The position numbers were made by a program, and so were the translations under genes. A stretch of DNA of 21,100 nucleotides from positions 1 through 21,100 of the forward strand of contig JBKHXU010000212.1 of assembly GCA_046565865.1 (NCBI GenBank), read 5' to 3'. Below the pieces are notes generated by a model that was not told the DNA's origin, ran no database searches, and worked only from the letters and a program-made list of their open reading frames with translations. Below are positions 13,456 to 19,868 of this stretch, in pieces. Position 1 is the stretch's first letter. The number at the start of each line of letters is the position of its first letter. This DNA comes from JBKHXU01 sp046565865. GTDB lineage: Bacteria > Pseudomonadota > Gammaproteobacteria > Acidiferrobacterales > Sulfurifustaceae.

Positions 13456-16400
13456 TCAGGCGCTCGGCCGACCGGCACCGGCGGCCTCGCGCCGGCGCCA
13501 CAGTAAGTAAGCCGCCGGGATCACCGCGAGCGTGAGCAGGGCGACGCTTACCATACCGCCCACCATCGGCGCGGCGATCCGCTGCATGGCCTCGGCGCCG
13601 GTGCCGGAACTCCATAAGATGGGCAACAGTCCGGCGATGATCGCGACTTTGGTCATCGTCACCGGCCGCACCCGCAATAGCGCCCCCTCGATGATTGCGT
13701 CGCGCACGTCGCGCACCGTAAGTGTCGCGCCTTGCACCGCGAGCGCCTCGCGCCGCCGGTGCAGCGCCTGATCCAGATACGCGAGCATGACCACGCCGAT
13801 CTCGACCGCGACGCCGCCCAGCGCAATGAAGCCGACGGCGACCGCGACCGAAAAGTTATAGCCGAGCAGCCACAGCAGCCAGAACCCGCCGACCAGCGCC
13901 AGCGGCAAGGTCGAGACGATGATCAACACCTCCATGCCGTTGCGAAAGTTGAGATAGAGCAAGAGCAGAATGATCGCGAGCGTGAACGGGATGACGACCG
14001 CGAGCTTGCCGAGCGCGCGTTGCAGATACTCGTATTGGCCCGACCACGCGAGCGCATAGCCCGGCGGCAGCGTCACCTGTTCCGCCACCGCGCGCTGCGC
14101 GTCGGCGATGTAGGAGCCGATGTCGCGCCCGGCGAAGTCGATGTAGGTCCAGCCGGAGAGGCGCGCGTTCTCGCTGCGGATCATGTCCGGGCCGTCGACG
14201 ATCTTAATCTCCGCCACTTCGCCGAGCGCGATCGGCACGCCGCTTTCGGTGAGGATCGGTGCCGCGCGCACGCGTTCGAGCGAGTCGCGCGCGTCGGACG
14301 GGTAGCGCAGGCTAACCGGATAGCGCTCGCGTCCCTCGACGGTCTCGGTGACGTTCATGCCGCCGATGGCCGATTCGATCGTCTCCTGCACCTCGGCGAT
14401 GTTGAGCCCGAAGCGCGCGGCGCGCGCGCGATCGATGCGCACGTCGATATAGCGCGCGCCGGTGACGCGCTCGGCGTAGACCGAGGTGGTGCCCGGGATG
14501 GTGCGGATGGCGCGCTCGATGTCGCGGCCGATGGCCTCGAGCGTCGGCAGTGAGGTGCCGGTGACCTTGATCCCGATTGGTGTGCGGATGCCGGTGGTGA
14601 GCATGTCGATGCGGGTCTTGATCGGCATGACGAACACGTTTGATAGGCCCGGCAAATTGACCAGCGCGTTCATCTCCGCGATGAGCTTCTCCGTTGTCAT
14701 GCCGTCGCGCCATTCGGAGCGCGGCTTCAACTGCACCGTGGTCTCGAACATCGACAGCGGCGCGGGGTCGGTCGCCGTCTCCGCGCGCCCGGCCTTGCCG
14801 AACACGCTCGCCACCTCGGGCACGGTCTTGAGCAGCCGGTCGGTCTGCTGCAACAGCTGTTGCGCCTTGCCCGGCGACAGGCCCGGGAGCGTGGTCGGCA
14901 TGTACAAGAGATCGCCCTCGTCGAGATCGGGCATGAACTCGGCGCCGAGTTTTAGCGCGGGATATAGGCCGGTGACGACAAGCAGCGCCGCGATCACAAG
15001 CACCGCACGCGGATGCGCCAGCACCCAATCGAGCAGCGGCCGGTAGCCGGCGAGCAGCGCGCGGTTGATCGGGTTCTCGTGCTCGGGCCGCACGCGCCCG
15101 CGGATGAGCAGCCCCATGAGCACCGGCACCAAGGTGATGGAAAGGCCCGCGGCCGCGGCCATGGCATAGGTCTTGGTGTAGGCGAGCGGTGCGAACAGCC
15201 GTCCCTCCTGCGCCTCCAAGGCAAAGATCGGCACGAAGCTCAAGGTGATGATGAGCAGCGAATAAAAGAGCGGCGCGCCCAGCTCCGTCGCCGCCGCGCG
15301 TACCACGGCCCAGCGATCGATGACGCCGCCGCCGGCGCGTTCCAGATGCTTGTGCACATTCTCGATCATGACGATCGCGGCATCGACCATGGCGCCGATG
15401 GCGATGGCGATGCCGCCGAGCGACATGATGTTGGCGTTGATGCCCTGTTGCTGCATGACGATGAACGCGGTCAGCACGCCGATCGGCAGCGACACGATCG
15501 CGACCAGCGCCGAACGCAGATGAAACAAAAACACGAGACACACGAGCGCGACGATGACGAACTCCTCCGCCAGCGTGCGCGTGAGATTGCCGACGGCGCG
15601 CTCGATGACGCCGGAGCGGTCGTACACCGGCACGATCTCGACACCCTTGGGTAAACCGGTGCCGAGCGCGGCGAACTTCTGTTTCACCGCGCGTATCGTC
15701 GCCAGTGCGTTTTCACCGTGGCGCATGACGATAATGCCGCCCGCGACCTCGCCTTCGCCGTTCAGCTCCGCGATGCCGCGGCGCATCTCGGGGCCGATGC
15801 GCACGTCGGCGACCTGCGCCAGCGTGATCGGATTGCCGTGGCCGCCGACGCCGAGCGGAATTTCCTTGATGTCCTTTTCGTTTCGCAGATAACCGCGGGC
15901 GCGCACCATGTACTCCGCCTCGGCCATCTCGATCACCGAGCCGCCGCTCTCCTGGTTCGCGGCCTCGATTGCGCGGCGTACGTCGGCGAGCGTCAGCCGG
16001 TACGCGCGCAGGCGCGCGGGATCGACCACGATCTGATATTGCTTGACCATGCCGCCGACCGACGCGACCTCGGCCACGCCAGGGACGGTGCGCAGCTCGT
16101 ACTTCAAAAACCAATCCTGCAACGCGCGTAACTGCGCGAGGTCGTGCGCACCGGTGCGATCGACCAGCGCGTATTCGTATACCCAGCCGACGCCGGTCGC
16201 GTCCGGCCCGAGCGCCGGCCGCGCCGCGCGCGGCAGTCGCGGCAGCACCTGGCTCAAGTACTCGAGCACGCGCGAGCGCGCCCAGTAAATATCGGTGCCG
16301 TCTTGGAAGATCACGTACACGAACGAATCGCCGAACATCGAGAAGCCGCGCACGTTGATCGCACCCGGCACGGACAACATCGCGGTGGTGAGCGGATACG

Positions 16401-16596
16401 TCACCTGATCTTCCACCACCTGCGGCGCCTGGCCCGGGTAGCTGGTCTTGATGATGACCTGCACGTCGGACAAATCGGGAATCGCATCGAGCGGTGTGCG
16501 CGTGAGCGCGAGCGCGCCCCAGGCGATGAGAAGTGCCGTCAGCACCAGTACCAGGAACCGATTGCGAATCGACCAGCTAATGATGTGCGCGATCAT
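13456..16596 (-). CDS. cusA: CusA-type heavy-metal RND efflux pump
   Basis: A 1046-residue inner-membrane RND transporter that drives Cu(I)/Ag(I) out of the cell with the proton gradient. The methionine triad M566, M616 and M665 sits at a constant offset of 7 from E. coli CusA M573/M623/M672, which argues for monovalent copper/silver rather than zinc/cobalt. The transmembrane proton relay aspartate D405 is present in GAMVDAAIVMIENVHK. The start MIAHIISWSIRNR and the RTPLDAIPDLSDVQV segment are typical of the CusA/CzcA class, and the length is normal. The ATG lies one base after the stop of the adaptor gene, so the two are coupled. Confidence 0.96.
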   Translation of the reverse strand: MIAHIISWSIRNRFLVLVLTALLIAWGALALTRTPLDAIPDLSDVQVIIKTSYPGQAPQVVEDQVTYPLTTAMLSVPGAINVRGFSMFGDSFVYVIFQDGTDIYWARSRVLEYLSQVLPRLPRAARPALGPDATGVGWVYEYALVDRTGAHDLAQLRALQDWFLKYELRTVPGVAEVASVGGMVKQYQIVVDPARLRAYRLTLADVRRAIEAANQESGGSVIEMAEAEYMVRARGYLRNEKDIKEIPLGVGGHGNPITLAQVADVRIGPEMRRGIAELNGEGEVAGGIIVMRHGENALATIRAVKQKFAALGTGLPKGVEIVPVYDRSGVIERAVGNLTRTLAEEFVIVALVCLVFLFHLRSALVAIVSLPIGVLTAFIVMQQQGINANIMSLGGIAIAIGAMVDAAIVMIENVHKHLERAGGGVIDRWAVVRAAATELGAPLFYSLLIITLSFVPIFALEAQEGRLFAPLAYTKTYAMAAAAGLSITLVPVLMGLLIRGRVRPEHENPINRALLAGYRPLLDWVLAHPRAVLVIAALLVVTGLYPALKLGAEFMPDLDEGDLLYMPTTLPGLSPGKAQQLLQQTDRLLKTVPEVASVFGKAGRAETATDPAPLSMFETTVQLKPRSEWRDGMTTEKLIAEMNALVNLPGLSNVFVMPIKTRIDMLTTGIRTPIGIKVTGTSLPTLEAIGRDIERAIRTIPGTTSVYAERVTGARYIDVRIDRARAARFGLNIAEVQETIESAIGGMNVTETVEGRERYPVSLRYPSDARDSLERVRAAPILTESGVPIALGEVAEIKIVDGPDMIRSENARLSGWTYIDFAGRDIGSYIADAQRAVAEQVTLPPGYALAWSGQYEYLQRALGKLAVVIPFTLAIILLLLYLNFRNGMEVLIIVSTLPLALVGGFWLLWLLGYNFSVAVAVGFIALGGVAVEIGVVMLAYLDQALHRRREALAVQGATLTVRDVRDAIIEGALLRVRPVTMTKVAIIAGLLPILWSSGTGAEAMQRIAAPMVGGMVSVALLTLAVIPAAYLLWRRREAAGAGRPSA

Positions 16597-16597
16597 G

Positions 16598-17497
16598 TTA
16601 CTGGTCCGATTGCTGAGGCGCGGCGCCCGGCGCGGAGGTACTCTCGCCCTCCATGCGCGTGAAGCTCGCGCGCACGTTCGCCTCGGAGTCGATCAGAAAC
16701 TGTCCGGAGGTGACGACGCGATCGCCTTCCTTCAGGCCGTCGCGGATCTCGATCATGTCGCCGACCTCGGGCCCGGGCACGACCGGGACCGGCTTGAAGC
16801 GCCCGTCGCCGAGCGCCAGCACCACGGCGTTGCGCGTGCCGGTGCGGATCAGCGCCTCGCGCGGGATCAGCAGCCGGCCCGCGGCGGGACGCGGGCCGAT
16901 GATCGTCGCCTCGGCATAGACGTTGGCCTTGAGCGCCGCGCCGGGCTCGTTGATACGGATGCGCGCCTTGAACGAGCGCGCGCCGATATCGATGTCCGGC
17001 GCGACGTGCTCCACCGTGCCGCGCCACTGACGCTCGGCGATATCCGGGACGCGTATCTCCGCCGCGAGCCCGCGGCGCACCCAGCCCGCATCGCGCTCCA
17101 GTACATCCACCAACAGCGCCAACCCGTTCGCATCGCGGAAGACATAGCCCGGCGTCGTCACACGCCGCGGTTCGGCCTTGCGCGTCGCCACGGCCGTGCG
17201 CACGCCGAGCGTATTGATGACCTCCGGCCGCACCGTGATCGCGCCGTCGTCGGCGGCCGGCGCCTGGTCGGCATACACCGGCACCAACTCCATATTCATA
17301 AACGGCGATTTGCCCGGTTTGTCGAACTTCGGTCCCGGGACCATCGGGTCGTGCCAGTACAGCACCCTGCGCTCGCCGTCGGCGGCGGCCGATGCCGCCG
17401 GATCGGTATCGTCCGTTACGAGTGTCGTCATCACGCCGCCCGCGATTGCTCCGGCGATCGCCGCCAGCGCCACGTAGAACAATAGTTTTCGTCTCAT
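16598..17497 (-). CDS. cusB: CusB-like periplasmic adaptor, apparently lacking lipoyl/hairpin domain
   Basis: The membrane-fusion partner of the RND pump, only 299 residues against about 400 for E. coli CusB. Residues 7-27 form a signal anchor. At 45-77 a heavy-metal-binding domain (YWHDPMVPG...MNMELVPVY) keeps M52, M67 and M69, spaced exactly as E. coli M49/M64/M66. The next strand (TTPGYVFRDANG, 114-125) runs straight into LALLVDVLERDAGWV, which corresponds to the beta-barrel segment that in CusB comes more than 100 residues later. The barrel and membrane-proximal end follow (LLIPREALIRTG, SGQFLIDSEANV). The frame is open throughout, so this is an in-frame loss, not a frameshift. The stop is one base from cusA. 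Confidence 0.9.
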   Translation of the reverse strand: MRRKLLFYVALAAIAGAIAGGVMTTLVTDDTDPAASAAADGERRVLYWHDPMVPGPKFDKPGKSPFMNMELVPVYADQAPAADDGAITVRPEVINTLGVRTAVATRKAEPRRVTTPGYVFRDANGLALLVDVLERDAGWVRRGLAAEIRVPDIAERQWRGTVEHVAPDIDIGARSFKARIRINEPGAALKANVYAEATIIGPRPAAGRLLIPREALIRTGTRNAVVLALGDGRFKPVPVVPGPEVGDMIEIRDGLKEGDRVVTSGQFLIDSEANVRASFTRMEGESTSAPGAAPQQSDQ

Positions 17498-17498
17498 G

Positions 17499-18701
17499 TC
17501 ACTCTCCCGCGAGATACAAGAGCGCGGCCTGCGATTTGGCCAGCTCGGTCTTGAGTGCGATCAACTCCATGCGCGCGTCGAGTTCCTTCAACCGCGCTTC
17601 GCGCAGCGACGATTGATCGCGCGCGAAGCCGGCGATGGTCACGCTCGCCTCGCGTTGCAGCGCTGGGATCAAATCATTCTCGTAGATGCGCACGCGCTCG
17701 GCCAAGGCCGCATGCTCGGCCCGCGCCGACGCGTACGCCGCCACCAGCTCGCGGCGCTTGTCCTCGGCGTCGAGTTCGGACGCCTGCGCCAGCGCCTGGC
17801 GTTCGGCGATGCGCCGGTCCTGGCGCTTGGCGCGAAACAACGGCAGGTCGATGCCGACCTGCGCCGTGATCATGTCGGCGCGGTCCTGGCGCACGCCGTA
17901 CATCACGTCGATCATGTAACCTGGTTTGGATTCGGCGTTCGCCATGCGTAGCTCGGCGTGCATCGCCTCGACCTCGGCCTGTGCCGCGCGCCACTCGGGG
18001 TGATTGGGCGCATCGAAGTTGTTTGCGTCGGCGAACATAGGCCAGGCGTTTGCCAACGGTTCGTCGGCGGCATCGCCGATGTAACGGGCGAGCGTCGCGC
18101 GCGCGCGTTTGACCTGCGCATGTAGCATCGGCTCGCGTTCGTGCAGTCGTGCCAACGCGCTGCGTGCCTGCAACACCGCGCGCTGTGTCTCTTGCGCCGC
18201 GCGATAGCGGGCTTCCGCCGCCTCGATGTCGCGCCGCGCGAGATTAAGCGCCGCCTGATGCAGCCGCAGCGTTTGCTCGGCGGCGTAGACGTCGAGCCAT
18301 GCGGCGCGCACGTCGCGGATCAGCTTGCGCCGTGCGAGCTCCAGGCGCGCATCCTCGCGTTCGACGCCGGCGGCGGCGCGGCGCGTGCGCTGCGCCAGCG
18401 TATCGCCCGGCGGAAACGCCTGGCGGATACCGACGCCGACCATGGTCATGTCGTCTTCCTTGAAGCTGAAGCTGTCAGTCGGGACGTTGATGGCGCCGAG
18501 CGTCAGTGTCGGATCGGGCAGCTGGCCCTCGTACACCACGCGCTCGGACGCGGCGGCGACGCCGCTTTTGAGGCGCGCGAGCGCGGGCGCTTGGTCGAGC
18601 GCGAGCGCTTGCGCGCGCTCTACGGTCAGCTCGGCGCGGACGGGAAGACTGCTAAAGGCGATAACAACAGCCGCAAGGCGGCACAAATAAACGACACGCA
18701 T
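17499..18701 (-). CDS. cusC: TolC-family outer-membrane channel (CusC-like)
   Basis: A 400-residue outer-membrane efflux protein that gives the pump an exit through the outer membrane. The start is ATG 18701, right behind AAGGAGAGG; an in-frame TTG five codons upstream lies across that site and is rejected. A signal peptide (MRVVYLCRLAAVVIAFSSLPVRA) is likely cleaved after residue 23. No lipobox cysteine is present at that site, unlike E. coli CusC. The mature protein has the two long Ala/Arg/Glu-rich helical repeats of the family, each with a strand segment (PDPTLTLGAINVP; MITAQVGIDLPLF). It is the second gene of the operon, one base before cusB. Sequence alone supports the family; CusC is named from context. 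Confidence 0.9.
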   Translation of the reverse strand: MRVVYLCRLAAVVIAFSSLPVRAELTVERAQALALDQAPALARLKSGVAAASERVVYEGQLPDPTLTLGAINVPTDSFSFKEDDMTMVGVGIRQAFPPGDTLAQRTRRAAAGVEREDARLELARRKLIRDVRAAWLDVYAAEQTLRLHQAALNLARRDIEAAEARYRAAQETQRAVLQARSALARLHEREPMLHAQVKRARATLARYIGDAADEPLANAWPMFADANNFDAPNHPEWRAAQAEVEAMHAELRMANAESKPGYMIDVMYGVRQDRADMITAQVGIDLPLFRAKRQDRRIAERQALAQASELDAEDKRRELVAAYASARAEHAALAERVRIYENDLIPALQREASVTIAGFARDQSSLREARLKELDARMELIALKTELAKSQAALLYLAGE

Positions 18702-18746
18702 AGACCTCTCCTTCAATCGTGAACGAAGAACGATCGAAGCGGCGGT

Positions 18747-19115
18747 CTACAACAGCAGCGTGGCGGGCCTCAGGGCGAGTGGAGGAGGGGAATTACGAAC
18801 CGCGTTTTCCGCGTGGCGTCGGGAGACGACTTCGGGTGCGGCGTCGATGGTAACCGGCAGCAACGCGATCACGCGCGGCGCGATCTTGACGTCGGCCAAG
18901 AGGTCGACCGATATCGGATTGAGATCGGGCAGACTGCAATCGGTTTGCACGGTCGGCGGACACTTATCGATCTCGACCGTGGCCTGCGGCGGACACGAAT
19001 CGCAGCGCGGCATGGCCGCCGCCTGCACGCACGGCAGCAGCGCCGCGTACACCCACACGCCGACAAAGGCGGCGAGGACGTAAACGGCGAGGGAGCGGTG
19101 TGCGGCACGGTTCAT
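18747..19115 (-). CDS. Small exported cysteine-rich protein of unknown function
   Basis: A 122-residue protein I do not recognise. It begins with a basic stretch and one hydrophobic segment (LAVYVLAAFVGVWVYAALLP, about 9-28), most likely a signal peptide or anchor. It is followed by five cysteines (C29, C38, C41, C52, C60) with CDSCPP and KCPP motifs, then a Pro-rich tail. LLPC around C29 is a poor lipobox because of the proline. Cysteine pairs in a periplasmic protein at the head of a copper operon suggest metal or redox handling, but that is inference from position only. No strong ribosome binding site precedes the ATG; TATAGT lies 7 bases upstream and could be a -10 element giving a near-leaderless message. 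Confidence 0.7.
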   Translation of the reverse strand: MNRAAHRSLAVYVLAAFVGVWVYAALLPCVQAAAMPRCDSCPPQATVEIDKCPPTVQTDCSLPDLNPISVDLLADVKIAPRVIALLPVTIDAAPEVVSRRHAENAVRNSPPPLALRPATLLL

Positions 19116-19121
19116 ATAGAG

Positions 19122-19127
19122 ACTATA
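19122..19127 (-). promoter_or_regulatory. Candidate -10 element of the leftward copper operon
   Basis: On the minus strand this reads TATAGT, five of six matches to TATAAT, and lies within a small dyad (TATAG/CTATA, 19115-19127). No good -35 is seen at 16-20 bases upstream, so an activator may be needed. It is close to the start codon, which leaves almost no leader. Confidence 0.3.
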
Positions 19128-19165
19128 AGTCAGCGCTGGCTGTGGCGCCAGGCATGCCCGCGCGA

Positions 19166-19179
19166 TTGATGTAAGTCAA
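19166..19179. promoter_or_regulatory. FNR/ANR-like binding site
   Basis: TTGATGTAAGTCAA matches the FNR/ANR/DNR consensus TTGAT-N4-ATCAA at 9 of 10 defined bases. Its centre (19172.5) is about 30 bases before a TATAAG -10 element on the plus strand, close to the geometry of a class II promoter (site centred near -41.5). The site would respond to low oxygen or nitric oxide if it is bound by FNR, ANR or DNR; other CRP-family members are possible. Confidence 0.6.
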
Positions 19180-19180
19180 A

Positions 19181-19200
19181 GCGCGTACCGGGCTACGCGC
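19181..19200. repeat. Inverted repeat between FNR-like box and -10
   Basis: GCGCGTA (19181-19187) and TACGCGC (19194-19200) are perfect inverted copies around CCGGGC. Lying between the activator-like box and the -10, it would overlap where RNA polymerase binds and could be an operator for a second (for example copper-sensing) regulator. It does not resemble the CueR or CopY consensus as I know them. Confidence 0.4.
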
Positions 19201-19202
19201 AG

Positions 19203-19208
19203 TATAAG
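19203..19208 (+). promoter_or_regulatory. Candidate -10 element facing the membrane protein/ATPase genes
   Basis: TATAAG matches TATAAT at five of six positions. It lies downstream of the FNR-like box at the distance expected for a class II activated promoter and has no good -35, as is usual for such promoters. Transcription would start near 19215 and run through the REP-like element into the gene at 19396. Confidence 0.45.
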
Positions 19209-19272
19209 GAATGGAACTCGGCGGTCGCCGCGGCGTCCGATCGGGTTCGTGGGTGCCGCCGTGCCTGCCGGC

Positions 19273-19363
19273 TGCGTCATTGCGAGCGAAGCGAAGCCAT
19301 CTCCAGCCGTGGGATCAAGGCGTCGGGAGATTGCTACGTCGCCTCCGGCTCCTTGCAATGACA
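19273..19363. repeat. REP-like palindromic dispersed element
   Basis: The left end carries GCGTCATTGCGAGCGAAGCG followed by AAGCCATCTCC. The right end carries GGGAGATTGCTACGTCGCCT and ends in TTGCAATGACA, an imperfect inverted copy (TCATTGC and ATCTCC shared). This TCATTGCGAGCGAAGCGAAG...TTGCAATGA pattern is a widely scattered bacterial intergenic repeat. It has no coding capacity and fills the leader between the candidate promoter at 19203 and the gene at 19396. Confidence 0.7.
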
Positions 19364-19372
19364 GTGTCATTG
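19356..19372. promoter_or_regulatory. 17-base near-perfect palindrome before membrane protein gene
   Basis: CAATGACA-G-TGTCATTG is a perfect 8-base dyad around one central base, overlapping the right end of the REP-like element and 23 bases before the downstream start. It may be an operator, or a by-product of the element's insertion. Confidence 0.4.
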
Positions 19373-19395
19373 TGTAACTACAGGAGTAACGATGC

Positions 19396-19857
19396 GTGCC
19401 TGGTGACGAAGCTGTCGCAAACCGATCGGCACACCATCGTGTCGTACCCATTCTCGCGTGGGTGCTGATCTCCGCCCCGCTGCACCTCGGGTGGGAGGTC
19501 GTGCATGTGCGCTGGTACACGTTATGGTTCGAACCGCGAGCGACGATCGTCTATTCGGTGTTGCACTGCACGCTCGGCGACATCGTGATCAGCGCCGCCG
19601 CCTTCGTGCTCGCCGCCCTTGTGAGTCGGACCCAGGATTGGGCGCTGCGGCGACCGGCGCACGGTTTGATCGTCCTGCTCGCCGCCGGGCTCGGCTATAC
19701 CGCGGCGAGCGAATGGGTCAATGTGTACTATTTGCAGCGCTGGGCGTATCTGCCCCGCATGCCGCTGATGGCCGGGATCGGCGTTTCCCCGCTATTGCAA
19801 TGGATCGTGGTTCCGCTGGCGAGCTTCGGCATCTATCGCGCGTGGACGAGTCGGTAA
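19396..19857 (+). CDS. Small four-helix integral membrane protein, unknown function
   Basis: A 153-residue protein I do not recognise by name. Hydrophobic segments near residues 16-37, 50-77, 89-112 and 127-150 suggest four membrane helices. Between them are conserved-looking polar spots (HLGWEVVH; HCTLGD; ASEWVNVYYLQRW). The start is taken as GTG 19396, 9 bases after AGGAG at 19382-19386; an ATG at 19392 in another frame stops after four codons. It ends 11 bases before the P-type ATPase gene, so the two are probably one transcript. A copper-related role is inferred from its neighbours only. The first dozen residues (PGDEAVANRSAHH) are polar and may not all be translated. Confidence 0.75.
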   Translation: MPGDEAVANRSAHHRVVPILAWVLISAPLHLGWEVVHVRWYTLWFEPRATIVYSVLHCTLGDIVISAAAFVLAALVSRTQDWALRRPAHGLIVLLAAGLGYTAASEWVNVYYLQRWAYLPRMPLMAGIGVSPLLQWIVVPLASFGIYRAWTSR

Positions 19858-19868
19858 CGGAGGGAGCA

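Noticed and set aside
14312..15541. Minus-strand 409-codon frame inside cusA
   Set aside because: It is an alternate frame of cusA with runs of Arg and His. The cusA frame has the Met triad and proton-relay residues.
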